Below the pieces are notes generated by a model, which saw nothing but the letters and a program-made list of their open reading frames with translations, made no database searches and was not told the DNA's origin. Shown piece after piece: positions 44,242-52,724 of a stretch of 64,000 nt of DNA. Positions within the stretch are counted from its first letter, which is position 1; every line of letters starts with the position of its first letter. This DNA is from Faecalibacterium sp. I4-3-84 (lineage in GTDB: Bacteria; Bacillota; Clostridia; Oscillospirales; Ruminococcaceae), in the NCBI RefSeq assembly GCF_023347255.1, contig NZ_CP094466.1, forward strand, positions 434,001-498,000, written 5' to 3'. A program made the translations under genes and the position numbers.

Positions 44242-45050
44242 GCAACACCAACAACTTTTCCGCATCTTTCAATGTGGCCACTCCTTATCAGATGGTGGTC
44301 ATTCACAGCAGCAAGCTAATCTACCCGCGCGAGCTTTATCAGCGGGGCATCCAGCGTAAGCGCGTTGAGCTGATTGCAAGAGACTTCAATGAATATACGG
44401 CGAACGAACCGAAAATCAGCTTCCGCAATGGCCGGTATTATGTGACGGACGGCCAGCACACCATTGAAGCGCGTATCCTGCGCAACGGTGGCAAAGACCT
44501 CCCGATTCTCTGCAAGGTGTATACGGGTCTGACGATGCAGCAGGAAGCCCTGTTCTTCGCAGAGCAGAACGGTCACGCTGCACCGCTGACGGCGGGCATC
44601 AAGCTCCGTGCCAAGGTCGTGGGCGAGGATGCTCTTTCCATGGCATTCCTCGCAGCCACCAACCGGGTGGGTCTGGACTTCAATTATGACAGCTTGCAGT
44701 TGAGCGACTACCGCATCAGCTGCGTAGGCACTGCACTCAAGCTGTACAACCAGATGGGCGAGAAAATCTACTGCGAGGCTCTGCGGCTGATTGTGGACGC
44801 ATGGGAGGGCAAACCTGATTCCTTCCGTGCCGCAGTCCTGAAGGGTGTGATGTACTTCGTGGAAGTGTATCACGGTGAGTTCAGCGAGGAACGGCTAATC
44901 CGTGCCCTGCGCAGCGTCCATCCCATGGAAATCTACCGCACCGGGATGGACAACCCGGCAAAGCTGCCCGGATGGAAGAAATACGTTTTCCCCATCTATG
45001 CGACGTACAACGGCAAATCCCGTAAGGATGCGCTACCGATGAAGTTCTGA
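44232..45050 (+). CDS. DUF6551 (ParB-like) protein
   Basis: ATG 44232 follows GGGAGGAA and overlaps the MazF-like gene. The 272-residue product contains RNGRYYVTDGQHTIEAR, the ParB/Srx-like core with the DGQHT motif, and FAEQNGHAAPLTAG. DUF6551 proteins are regular passengers of Firmicutes conjugative elements and may bind or cleave DNA. Coupling to the MazF-like gene suggests joint function. Confidence 0.8.
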   Translation: MRMSNTNNFSASFNVATPYQMVVIHSSKLIYPRELYQRGIQRKRVELIARDFNEYTANEPKISFRNGRYYVTDGQHTIEARILRNGGKDLPILCKVYTGLTMQQEALFFAEQNGHAAPLTAGIKLRAKVVGEDALSMAFLAATNRVGLDFNYDSLQLSDYRISCVGTALKLYNQMGEKIYCEALRLIVDAWEGKPDSFRAAVLKGVMYFVEVYHGEFSEERLIRALRSVHPMEIYRTGMDNPAKLPGWKKYVFPIYATYNGKSRKDALPMKF

Positions 45051-45075
45051 CATTTACAGGAATCTCTCCTTAAAG

Positions 45076-45116
45076 ACAATGGGCATCCGCACAACGCAGA
45101 TGCCCATTGTTACATA
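45076..45116 (+). other. Intercistronic hairpin with TACATA (site 6)
   Basis: ACAATGGGCATC pairs with GATGCCCATTGT (45099-45110), directly followed by TACATA at 45111-45116. It lies after the DUF6551 stop. Confidence 0.65.
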
Positions 45117-45157
45117 TTAAGACAACAGTACTTATTCATAATAGGAGTTACAATCTT

Positions 45158-45343
45158 ATGATCGATAAATTTTCACAGGTCGCAAAGAACCTTCCTGCGG
45201 CTGACCGTGATGCCGACCGGCAATATCATGTAATCAACGGTTATCCTGTCGTTTTTAGCTTTTCCAAGGAACCCAACCCGGAAGCGTTTGAGCGCATTCG
45301 GAACATCCTGCTTGCCACCAGCTATACGAAGAAGGTAGGTTGA
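45158..45343 (+). CDS. Small ICE protein (61 aa)
   Basis: ATG 45158 has AGGAG upstream (11 bases). The product MIDKFSQVAKNLPAADRDAD... ends with a helix (EAFERIRNILLATSY). Such short proteins commonly precede the recombinase in this element group. Role unknown. Confidence 0.6.
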   Translation: MIDKFSQVAKNLPAADRDADRQYHVINGYPVVFSFSKEPNPEAFERIRNILLATSYTKKVG

Positions 45344-45347
45344 CATC

Positions 45348-45485
45348 ATGGACGAATGCAGAATCAAACGCTATACTGAGTGCGGTAACGGGCGGTATTA
45401 CAAACCGAGCTATTGCCGGACGTTCTTTGACAACGAAATAAAGCCTATCCCCACTTTTATGATGAAAGTGAGGAATTTACAATGA
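45348..45485 (+). CDS. Small Cys-containing protein coupled to the recombinase (45 aa)
   Basis: ATG 45348 opens MDECRIKRYTECGNGRYYKP, with three Cys at 4, 12 and 23, and ends at TGA 45483-45485 overlapping the recombinase ATG (ATGA). The preceding gene ends 5 bases earlier, so these form a tight operon. It could be a recombination directionality factor by position and size, but there is no direct sign of this. Confidence 0.5.
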   Translation: MDECRIKRYTECGNGRYYKPSYCRTFFDNEIKPIPTFMMKVRNLQ

Positions 45486-47080
45486 CAAAAAACAACAATC
45501 GCGTGTGCTGCTTGTACCGCGTTTCCACCGATAAGCAGGTGGATTTCAACTCCAACCATGAAGCAGACCTGCCCATGCAGCGAAAGGCTTGCCATAAATT
45601 CGCTGCATCGAAGGGCTGGGTCATCGTCCATGAAGAACAGGAAGAAGGCGTGTCCGGCCACAAAGTCCGGGCCGCCGCCCGCGACAAGCTACAGATCATC
45701 AAGGACTATGCCCGAAGGGGCAAGTTCGATATCCTGCTGGTATTCATGTTCGACCGTATCGGTCGTATCGCAGATGAAACGCCCTTTGTTGTGGAATGGT
45801 TTGTACGGAACGGCATCCGGGTATGGAGTACCCAAGAGGGTGAGCAGCGTTTCGACAACCACACTGACAAACTGCTGAACTACATCCGCTTCTGGCAGGC
45901 GGACGGCGAGAGCGAAAAGACTTCCGTCCGTACCCGTACCAGTCTGCGCCAGCTTGTGGAAGAAGGTCACTTCAAGGGCGGAAATGCGCCTTATGGCTAT
46001 GACCTTGTACGGAGTGGGCGTATCAACAAACGCAAACACGAACTCTACGAACTGCACATCAACGAACAGGAAGCTGCCGTAGTGCGGATCGTCTTTGACA
46101 AGTATGTTTATGAGGGCTATGGTCCGCAGCACATTGCTACCTATCTGAATAATTCTGGCTATCGTGCAAGGTCTGGAAAGTGCTGGCACCCATCCAGTAT
46201 TCGGGGGATGGTACAAAACCTGACCTACACCGGCGTTCTCCGTTGCGGGGATGCACGGTCAGAATTGATGCCCGATTTGCAGATTGTCCCGCAGGAACAG
46301 TTTGAAAACGCACAACGCATTCGGAATGAACGTTCTGTACGCTCAACTGCGGAAGCCGAAAATCGCCTTCCTTTGAACATCCATGGGAAGTCGCTGCTTG
46401 CCGGCAACGCTTACTGCGGACACTGCGGTGCAAAGCTGGAACTGACCAGCAGCCGTAAATGGCGAAAAATGGCAGATGGTTCGTTAGACAATACGCTGCG
46501 TATTCGCTATACCTGTTACGGAAAGCTCCGCAAGCAGACCAACTGCACTGGGCAGACAGGGTACACTGTCCACATTCTGGATGAGATCATCGATAAGGCG
46601 GTCCGCCAGATTTTCTCCAAGATGAGGGGTATCCCAAAAGAGCAGATTGTTACAAAACGCTATGAAAAAGAAAACACGGAACGCAAGAATCATCTGCAAG
46701 ACCTTCAGACACAGCGGAACAAGGCAGAAAAAGACCTGTTGGCACTGAAAGCCGAGGTTTTAGCTTGCATCAAAGGTGAAAGCGTGTTACCGAGAGAAAC
46801 CCTTGCCGAAATGATTACAGTGCAGGAAGAGAAACTCACGGAGCTGGAAAACCTTTGCGAAGCGGCCAGTGAAGAACTGGAGAAAACGGCAGAGCTGATG
46901 GATAAAGTGTCGCGGCTGTATGATGAACTGATTTCTTATGCTGACCTGTACGACAGTGCAAATTTTGAAGCGAAGAAGATGATCGTCAGCCAGCTCATCC
47001 GCAGGGTAGACGTATATCGCGGCTATCAGATCAACATCTCGTTCAACTTCGATCTAACTCCTTACATTGAGGGGGAGTGA
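45482..47080 (+). CDS. Large serine recombinase of the ICE
   Basis: The 532-residue protein has the resolvase domain with catalytic Ser in LYRVSTDKQ (residue about 15), FDRIGR and the long linker helix. A recombinase domain (GGNAPYGYDLV, HPSSIRGMVQNLTYTGV) follows, then a zinc-ribbon (CGHCGAKLE) and coiled coil. It catalyses site-specific integration and excision. The gene sits next to the element end, and the att sites at 47434 and 52255/55177 show tRNA-Ala is the target. Its last ~33 codons recur inverted at 52614-52719. Confidence 0.95.
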   Translation: MTKNNNRVCCLYRVSTDKQVDFNSNHEADLPMQRKACHKFAASKGWVIVHEEQEEGVSGHKVRAAARDKLQIIKDYARRGKFDILLVFMFDRIGRIADETPFVVEWFVRNGIRVWSTQEGEQRFDNHTDKLLNYIRFWQADGESEKTSVRTRTSLRQLVEEGHFKGGNAPYGYDLVRSGRINKRKHELYELHINEQEAAVVRIVFDKYVYEGYGPQHIATYLNNSGYRARSGKCWHPSSIRGMVQNLTYTGVLRCGDARSELMPDLQIVPQEQFENAQRIRNERSVRSTAEAENRLPLNIHGKSLLAGNAYCGHCGAKLELTSSRKWRKMADGSLDNTLRIRYTCYGKLRKQTNCTGQTGYTVHILDEIIDKAVRQIFSKMRGIPKEQIVTKRYEKENTERKNHLQDLQTQRNKAEKDLLALKAEVLACIKGESVLPRETLAEMITVQEEKLTELENLCEAASEELEKTAELMDKVSRLYDELISYADLYDSANFEAKKMIVSQLIRRVDVYRGYQINISFNFDLTPYIEGE

Positions 47081-47258
47081 TACGTCTGCCTGCAAAACAG
47101 TCGGGCATCGAACAAGCATTTTCAAAAACAACGAAACAGCAAGAATTGGGGGTTGCCGTCCATGTGCCTGCAAAATCAGGCATTTGGATGATTTTCAGTG
47201 CGACCTCCAAGAAAGCAAAAAGAAAAGCACCGTACTTCAAACGAAGTACAGTGCTTTT

Positions 47259-47334
<76 letters not shown>

Positions 47335-47404
47335 ATAAAATCCAAGAAGCGAACCTCTTGGATGGAGTTTTTTGTTGGGAATTTAATTGTCGCAGGACTA
47401 TCTG

Positions 47405-47438
47405 ACTGGGGGTGTGTTTTGATACCAACCGGGCTCCC
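47405..47438. other. Element end and attachment junction (left locus)
   Basis: CTGGGGGTGTGTTTTGATACC leads into CTCCC (47434-47438), the complement of the GGGAG core in the tRNA D-arm. The same end sequence in inverted orientation flanks both junctions of the sister element at 52255 and 55177. Confidence 0.8.
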
Positions 47439-47455
47439 AGCTGAGCTAATCCCCC
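47434..47455 (-). other. 5' half (22 nt) of the split target tRNA-Ala
   Basis: Minus-strand GGGGGATTAGCTCAGC...GGGAG equals positions 1-22 of tRNA-Ala and then leaves the tRNA sequence. It retains the chromosomal tRNA promoter at 47488-47516. The matching 3' half should be at the other end of the ICE, left of the window. Confidence 0.88.
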
Positions 47456-47487
47456 AGATGTTCGTGCCGTGCCTGACGACGTGGTTT

Positions 47488-47516
47488 ATTATATCAGCAC
47501 ATCCGGGAGTTGTCAA
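47488..47516 (-). promoter_or_regulatory. tRNA-Ala promoter (left locus)
   Basis: Minus-strand TTGACA (47511-47516) and TATAAT (47488-47493) are 17 bp apart, a consensus promoter reading into the split and then the complete tRNA-Ala. Confidence 0.88.
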
Positions 47517-47635
47517 CTATTTTTTGAAAAATTTTTCGGCAGTTTGTCTGCCAATGGAGATTTTTTGAGATTGTCCGATCCTGCTCCATCCCTGCGCCGT
47601 TTTCCCACAGCCTGCTCAGTTTTTGCGCAAACAAA

Positions 47636-47673
47636 GACCCCGCACAAAACGATCGCTCGTCTTGTGCGGGGTC
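47636..47673. terminator. Bidirectional terminator below the MAM-like gene
   Basis: GACCCCGCACAA pairs with TTGTGCGGGGTC around about 14 bases. It lies 70 bases past the MAM-like stop. Confidence 0.85.
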
Positions 47674-47740
47674 TCTAGCTCTTTTTATCTGACACAGCAA
47701 ACGCTATGTCAAATCAAACTATCTATCTTATTCAGATAAA

Positions 47741-48181
47741 TTAGGCGTCGAGACTGCCGTCTGCCTTGTACTTGTTGAAGGTCAGGTTCTGGCCCTTGGT
47801 CTCCAGGCCGATGGGGCTGCTGCCCAAGGTGTAGATAGCGGACAGGCCGCCCAGGATGCTCATGCCAGCGTTCAGAACGCCCAGGCCCATAGCCCACTCA
47901 CCAGCCAGAGCGGAAGCGCCCTTCTTGTAAGCAGATGCTACAGAGCCGACCAGGCCGCCAACAATGTCGCCGGGAACATAGTAGCCATCAAACAGGGTGT
48001 TGAAAGCCTTGCCAGCATTGTTAGCGATGAAAGCGTTGCCAACGATCTTGATCACGTTGGTAGAGACGTTCTGCCAGTTGGCAGTGGTCATAGCAGGAGC
48101 CAGGACATCAACCAGGCTACCACCAACAACATAGGTCATCTCGTTTTCTGCAACAGCAGAGAAGTTTGCAGGCATCATCAT
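47741..48181 (-). CDS. MAM-family (microbial anti-inflammatory molecule-like) secreted protein
   Basis: The 146-residue product starts MMMPANFSAVAENEMTYV followed by VGG, closely matching the start of Faecalibacterium MAM (MMMPAN...AENEMTYVNGG). VGG/S at residues 19-22 looks like a double-glycine leader site, pointing to export by a peptidase-containing ABC transporter. The mature part is hydrophobic and Gly/Ala-rich. GAAGGGAG lies before the triple ATG. F. prausnitzii MAM is reported to dampen NF-kB signalling in gut cells; whether this paralogue does is unknown. It is a single gene with its own terminator. Confidence 0.85.
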   Translation of the reverse strand: MMMPANFSAVAENEMTYVVGGSLVDVLAPAMTTANWQNVSTNVIKIVGNAFIANNAGKAFNTLFDGYYVPGDIVGGLVGSVASAYKKGASALAGEWAMGLGVLNAGMSILGGLSAIYTLGSSPIGLETKGQNLTFNKYKADGSLDA

Positions 48182-48429
48182 AATGAATTTCTCCCTTCAA
48201 ATTTAGAAAGATATTTGCAAGCCATTTGTTTGGCTTACGTCCCTTACTAGGATGGCAATAATATACCACACTTTCCAGAAATGTTCAAGTACTTTTTTGA
48301 AAAAAATGTGAAAAATGTGATAGACTGTGAAAATCCGGTCTCAAAATTCTTACAGAAGCCGCTTTTTTGCACACAGCGACATGGTTTTTTGCAAAATTGG
48401 AAGATACTGGAATTTGAAAGGGATCGTGT

Positions 48430-49269
48430 ATGAAAACCGTGATCTATCTGGACGAACTGCTGCTGACGAACTTTCTGGCCGCAGCAGCGCTGCTTTTGGG
48501 CGCAGGGCTTTTGTGTGCGCGGCAGTGCAGCGGCCTGCGGCTGATGGCGGGCAGTGCGGCAGCGGCAGCAGCTTCGCTGGGCATTCTGCTGCCGGAGCTG
48601 CCCGAGCCTGCAGCTTTCCTTTATAAGGTATTCACCTGCTGTGCTGCTGTAGCTGCGGCTTACGGCGTGCCGGGCCTGCGCAATTTTGTGCAGCTGTGTG
48701 CGTGGTATCTGCTGCTGAACCTGCTGCTGTGCGGAGCCGTACTGCTGCCCGGGGTGCAAAGCGCAAATCTCTGCGTCTATCTGCCGCTGTCTCCGGGCCG
48801 GCTGCTACTGTGCTGCGGTGCAGTGCTTGCCGTGCTGCGCGGCGTACTGTTCTGCTTTGGCCGTGCAGGCACCCGCTGCTTTGCCGCTGTGCTGGAGCTG
48901 GAAGGTGCAGCCCTCTCCGTACAGGCTTTCTGCGACACCGGCTTCTCGGTGCAGGACCCGCTGACCGGGCAGGCAGTGGTTCTGGTCGATTATCCCGCCG
49001 TGCGCAGCGCCCTGCCGCAGGAGCTGCGCACATTTCTGGACCGTTATTTTGCCTGCGGCACGGCACCGCCGCCGGAGCTGCGGGTGCGGCTGGTGCCCTG
49101 CACCACCATTGCCGGGCACTGCGTGCTGCCTGCCGTTCCGGCCAAGGCCCTGCGCACCAGCAAAGGCAGTGCAGCGGGCATTCTGGCCGCATTCTGCCGC
49201 CCGGAAGCGCAGCAGCCATGGACAGCTCTGCTGGGCAGCGAACTGGCCGTACAGCTGGGCATCCGTTGA
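48430..49269 (+). CDS. spoIIGA: Sigma-E processing peptidase SpoIIGA
   Basis: The 279-residue protein has five membrane helices in the first ~150 residues and a C-terminal aspartyl-protease part with FCDTGFSVQDPLTGQAVVLV, the DTG active-site motif. SpoIIGA cleaves the pro-peptide of sigma E during sporulation. sigE follows 48 bases downstream, the standard order. The length is normal and the frame intact. Confidence 0.93.
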   Translation: MKTVIYLDELLLTNFLAAAALLLGAGLLCARQCSGLRLMAGSAAAAAASLGILLPELPEPAAFLYKVFTCCAAVAAAYGVPGLRNFVQLCAWYLLLNLLLCGAVLLPGVQSANLCVYLPLSPGRLLLCCGAVLAVLRGVLFCFGRAGTRCFAAVLELEGAALSVQAFCDTGFSVQDPLTGQAVVLVDYPAVRSALPQELRTFLDRYFACGTAPPPELRVRLVPCTTIAGHCVLPAVPAKALRTSKGSAAGILAAFCRPEAQQPWTALLGSELAVQLGIR

Positions 49270-49317
49270 GAAGCGCTTGATGCGACCGATACTTATAGAT
49301 GTACAGGAGGGGTATTC

Positions 49318-50022
49318 ATGTTTCATGTTCTGCACCGGTTCTGGCGTTGGCTCCTTGCACGGCTGGGCTATTGCGGCGGCGCACATTTTCTGGCGGGCGC
49401 GCCCAGCCTGCCCCCGCCCCTGACCCCGGAACAGGAAAAAGTCCTGCTGGCCCGTATGGCTGCAGGCGATGCCGCTGCCCGGGACGACCTGATCACCCAC
49501 AACCTGCGGCTGGTGGTGTATCTTGCCAAAAAGTACGAAAGCAGCGGTGTGCCTGCCGAGGACATGATCAGCATTGGCACCATCGGGCTGATCAAGGCGG
49601 TGAACACCTTCACGCCGGAGCGCAGCATCAAGCTGGCCACCTACGCCAGCCGCTGCATCGGCAATGAAATTCTGATGTACTTACGCAAAAGCTCCAACCG
49701 CCGTCAGGAAGCCAGCATCGACGAACCGCTGAACGTGGATGGCGACGGCAACGAGCTGCTGCTTTCTGATATTCTGGGCAGTGATGAGAACCAGATCAGC
49801 CAGCGGCTGGAGCAGGATGCGGAGCGCGCCGTGCTGCGCCGGGCCGTGGACAGCCTGTCCCCGCGGGAACGGCAGATCATGGAGCTGCGCTTTGGTCTGG
49901 CGGACGGCATTGAACGCACCCAGAAGGAAGCCGCCGACGCACTGGGCATCAGCCAAAGCTACATTTCCCGGCTGGAAAAACGGATCATCCATACCTTAAA
50001 AGTACAATTGGAAAACGAATAA
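49318..50022 (+). CDS. sigE: Sporulation sigma factor E (pro-form)
   Basis: ATG 49318 follows AGGAGGGG. The 234-residue protein has an N-terminal pro-sequence ([18 protein letters not shown]), then sigma-70 region 2 ([32 protein letters not shown]) and region 4 ([28 protein letters not shown]). Sigma E directs early mother-cell genes after SpoIIGA processing. Confidence 0.95.
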   Translation: MFHVLHRFWRWLLARLGYCGGAHFLAGAPSLPPPLTPEQEKVLLARMAAGDAAARDDLITHNLRLVVYLAKKYESSGVPAEDMISIGTIGLIKAVNTFTPERSIKLATYASRCIGNEILMYLRKSSNRRQEASIDEPLNVDGDGNELLLSDILGSDENQISQRLEQDAERAVLRRAVDSLSPRERQIMELRFGLADGIERTQKEAADALGISQSYISRLEKRIIHTLKVQLENE

Positions 50023-50106
50023 CGGCTCCCAGTTTTTCCCGTGCATAGTGCTTTGCCCGCAGGGCCATACTCCCGGTGAAGATCAAAACAGACCGGGGGC
50101 GTTTGG

Positions 50107-50874
50107 ATGTACAACAAAGTGGAGCTGTGCGGCATGAACACTGCAAAGCTGCCTGTGCTGACCGAAGCCGAAAAGCGGGAACTGCTGGCCCGCGCCCACG
50201 CCGGTGATGCAGCAGCCCGGGAACAAATGGTGGAAGGCAACCTGCGGCTGGTGCTCAGCGTGGTGCAGCGGTTCGCCCAGCGCGGCGAAAATCTGGACGA
50301 CCTGTTTCAGGTGGGGTGCATCGGCCTGATCAAGGCCATCGATAACTTTGATCCTGCCCAGCCGGTGCGCTTTTCCACCTACGGCGTGCCCATGATCATT
50401 GGGGAGATCCGGCGCTTTCTGCGGGACAACAACGCCCTGCGGGTGAGCCGCAGCCTGCGGGATACCGCCTACCGTGCCATGCAGAGCCGCGAAGCGCTGG
50501 AAAAGCAGCTGGGCCGCGAGCCGACCATGGACGAGATCGCACAGGCGGCGGGCCTTGCCCGGCGCGAAGTGGCCGCTGCGCTGGAATCGGTGATGGAGCC
50601 GATCAGTCTGGAAGAGCCGGTGTACACCGATGGCGGCGATGCGATGTATGTGATCGATCAGGTGCGGGACCCGGACGGCGAGGACAGCTGGATCAGCGGG
50701 CTGCAGTTCCGGCAGACCGTGGCCGGGCTGACCCCGCGGGAAAAGCGGATCATGGAGCTGCGCTACCTGCAGGGCAAGACCCAGATGGAGGTGGCGCAGG
50801 AGATCGGCATCAGTCAGGCACAGGTCAGCCGGTTGGAAAAAGGCGCACTGAGCCAGTTCCGCACCCGGGACTGA
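50107..50874 (+). CDS. sigG: Sporulation sigma factor G
   Basis: The 255-residue product has the sigma G N-terminus MYNKVELCGMNTAKLPVL, region 2 (GENLDDLFQVGCIGLIKAID), region 3 and region 4 (LTPREKRIMELRYL, GISQAQVSRLEKGAL). It follows sigE as in Bacillus and Clostridium. Intact frame; forespore role by family. Confidence 0.95.
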   Translation: MYNKVELCGMNTAKLPVLTEAEKRELLARAHAGDAAAREQMVEGNLRLVLSVVQRFAQRGENLDDLFQVGCIGLIKAIDNFDPAQPVRFSTYGVPMIIGEIRRFLRDNNALRVSRSLRDTAYRAMQSREALEKQLGREPTMDEIAQAAGLARREVAAALESVMEPISLEEPVYTDGGDAMYVIDQVRDPDGEDSWISGLQFRQTVAGLTPREKRIMELRYLQGKTQMEVAQEIGISQAQVSRLEKGALSQFRTRD

Positions 50875-50878
50875 ACCT

Positions 50879-50926
50879 AAAAAAGGCGGCACAGCTTCCG
50901 TTTTGTTCGGAAGTGTGCCGTCTTTT
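50879..50926. terminator. Shared terminator of sigG and spoIIID
   Basis: GGCGGCACA...TTCCG pairs with CGGAA...TGTGCCGTC, with A and T tracts outside, so it works in both directions between convergent sigG and spoIIID. Confidence 0.85.
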
Positions 50927-51173
50927 ATCTGCGGCTGTATTTGCGCCGGGTGGCCGCACCGCCGCGCAGATGCCGCTCTGCCTTATTGCAGGCCAGAACC
51001 GCCCGCACCTGCCGGAACAGCTCCGGCTGCAGCGTCCGCAGCCGTACCGCAACATCCTTGTGCACGGTGGACTTGCTGCACCCGAACACCGCTGCCGCCG
51101 CACGCACTGTGGCCCGGTTGGCCGCGATATATTCGCCCAGCTGTACCGCCCTCTGTTCGGGGTCTCCCTTCAT
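50925..51173 (-). CDS. spoIIID: Sporulation regulator SpoIIID
   Basis: The 82-residue protein begins with ERAVQLGEYI-like sequence (EQRAVQLGEYIAANRATVRA), has the helix-turn-helix VFGCSKSTVHKDVAVRL, and a basic tail (GGAATRRKYSRR). SpoIIID controls mother-cell genes under sigma E. It is convergent with sigG. Confidence 0.92.
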   Translation of the reverse strand: MKGDPEQRAVQLGEYIAANRATVRAAAAVFGCSKSTVHKDVAVRLRTLQPELFRQVRAVLACNKAERHLRGGAATRRKYSRR

Positions 51174-51246
51174 ATCCAGACTCCTCCCATTGTGAACTTA
51201 TAGTACAGCCTATGCACAGGCCGGGGCAGATATGTTCCGCCGGGGC

Positions 51247-51274
51247 TTGACTTTTGCGCCGGATGCGCTATACT
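51247..51274 (+). promoter_or_regulatory. Promoter of the thiT transcript
   Basis: TTGACT (51247-51252) and TATACT (51269-51274) with a 16-bp gap, just upstream of the TPP riboswitch. Confidence 0.7.
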
Positions 51275-51290
51275 TTTGCTTGGACATAAA

Positions 51291-51369
51291 AACAGGGGCG
51301 CCGAAAGGCTGAGATCCGCGTTTTGCGGAGTACCCTTTTACTAGACCGGACAATGCCGGCGTGGGAGTT
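51291..51369 (+). promoter_or_regulatory. TPP riboswitch (THI element)
   Basis: AGGGGCGCC...GGCTGAGATCC...GAGTACCC...GACCGGACAATGCCGGCGTGGGAG has the conserved CTGAGA and ACC(C) thi-box elements and the terminal helix. It precedes thiT by about 97 bases and should repress it when thiamine pyrophosphate is abundant. Confidence 0.93.
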
Positions 51370-51465
51370 TGCAGAACTGTCCGTTCTTTCACAAACCCCG
51401 TGCGCCTGCTGAAAAGCGGGCGCACTTTGTTTTTGTGTACTATTGTTCTGAGAAGAGGAATCCCT

Positions 51466-52095
51466 ATGACCAAAACCTATTCCAAGACCCGCATTCTGGT
51501 GGAGGGTGCGCTGATGATCGCCCTGTCCACCGTTTTGAGCATGATCCAGATCCCGCTCATGCCCCACGGCGGTTCCATCACCCTGTTCAGCATGGTGCCC
51601 ATTCTGGTAATGAGCTACCGCCACGGCGCAAAGTGGGGCATCATGACCGCTTTCGTCAACAGCCTGATCCAGCTTGTGCAGGGCCTTGGCAATCTGGCAT
51701 ACTGCCAGACCCTCACGGCACAGGTGGGCTGCGTGCTGCTGGACTACCTTCTGGCCTTCACGGTGCTGGGCTTTGCCTGCCTGATCGCAAAGCCTTTCCG
51801 CAGCCGCACCGTGGGTGTCGGTGTCAGCGCCTTTGTGGTGTGCCTGCTGCGCTTTTTGTGCAGCTTTCTGTCCGGTTACATCGTCTGGAAGGACTACGAC
51901 TACGCTTTCAGCTGGATGACCGAGATCGGCTTTCCCGGCATCTCCAACATGAGCGTGGACGGTCTGTGCTGGCTGTACAGTGCCGTGTACAACGCCACCT
52001 ACATGCTGCCCGAAGCCATTCTGACCACGGTCCTTGTGGTGATCCTGATCCGTGTCGCCCCGCAGATCTTCGACCCGCAGAACGCAAGAGCGTAA
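51466..52095 (+). CDS. thiT: Thiamine ECF transporter substrate-binding subunit ThiT
   Basis: ATG 51466 has AAGAGGAA upstream; the 209-residue protein has six membrane helices. It contains EGALMIALSTVLSMI, the signature SYRHGAKWGI, and Trp/Tyr residues near WKDYDY that line the thiamine site in ThiT. The TPP riboswitch upstream confirms the substrate. It works with shared EcfA/A'/T subunits encoded elsewhere. Confidence 0.94.
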   Translation: MTKTYSKTRILVEGALMIALSTVLSMIQIPLMPHGGSITLFSMVPILVMSYRHGAKWGIMTAFVNSLIQLVQGLGNLAYCQTLTAQVGCVLLDYLLAFTVLGFACLIAKPFRSRTVGVGVSAFVVCLLRFLCSFLSGYIVWKDYDYAFSWMTEIGFPGISNMSVDGLCWLYSAVYNATYMLPEAILTTVLVVILIRVAPQIFDPQNARA

Positions 52096-52110
52096 GTTTT
52101 TTCGCAGTCA

Positions 52111-52154
52111 TTTTTCCCGCCGGGAAGGGCATTTCCCCGGCGGGAATTTTTTTT
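52111..52154 (+). terminator. Terminator after thiT
   Basis: TTCCCGCCGGG pairs with CCGGCGGGAA around about 13 bases and ends in eight T. Confidence 0.9.
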
Positions 52155-52176
52155 GCAGAAAATCCCCAAAAAGCTG

Positions 52177-52205
52177 TTGACAATCCGGCAAAGCGCTGGT
52201 ATAAT
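52177..52205 (+). promoter_or_regulatory. tRNA-Ala promoter (right locus)
   Basis: TTGACA (52177-52182) and TATAAT (52200-52205) with a 17-bp gap; mirror image of the promoter at the left locus but with a different spacer. Confidence 0.9.
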
Positions 52206-52237
52206 TACTCCTGTCGTCAGGCACGGCACGAACATCT

Positions 52238-52259
52238 GGGGGATTAGCTCAGCTGGGAG
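52238..52259 (+). other. 5' half (22 nt) of split tRNA-Ala (right locus)
   Basis: GGGGGATTAGCTCAGCTGGG and AG equal tRNA positions 1-22, ending in the core GGGAG (52255-52259). The 3' half, starting with the same GGGAG, is at 55177. Confidence 0.92.
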
Positions 52260-52358
52260 CCCGGTTGGTATCAAAACACACCCCCAGTCAGATAGTCCTG
52301 CGACAATCAAATTCCCAACAAAAAACTCCATCCAAGAGGTTCGCTTCTTGGATTTTAT

Positions 52359-52434
<76 letters not shown>

Positions 52435-52613
52435 AAAAAGCACTGTACTTCGTTTGAAGTACGGTGCTTTTCTTTTTGCTTTCTTGGAGGTCGCACTGAA
52501 AATCATCCAAATGCCTGATTTTGCAGGCACATGGACGGCAACCCCCAATTCTTGCTGTTTCGTTGTTTCTGAAAATGCTTGTTCGATGCCCGACTGTTTT
52601 GCAGGCGGACGTA

Positions 52614-52719
52614 TCACTCCCCCTCAATGTAAGGAGTGAGATCGAAGTTAAACGAGATGTTGATCTGATAGCCACGATAAACGTCTACCCTGCGGATCAG
52701 CTGGTTGACAACCATCCGT
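52614..52719 (-). pseudogene. Serine recombinase 3' remnant
   Basis: The minus strand reads QLIRRVDVYRGYQINISFNF then DLTPYIEGE and a stop at 52614-52616, identical in protein to the end of the recombinase at 45482-47080. Upstream it is joined abruptly to a beta-galactosidase-like fragment. Confidence 0.9.
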
Positions 52720-52724
52720 CTTTT

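Noticed and set aside
51369-52247. 292-codon plus-strand frame overlapping thiT
   Set aside because: His/Arg/Pro-rich shadow of thiT, which has the riboswitch and family motifs.
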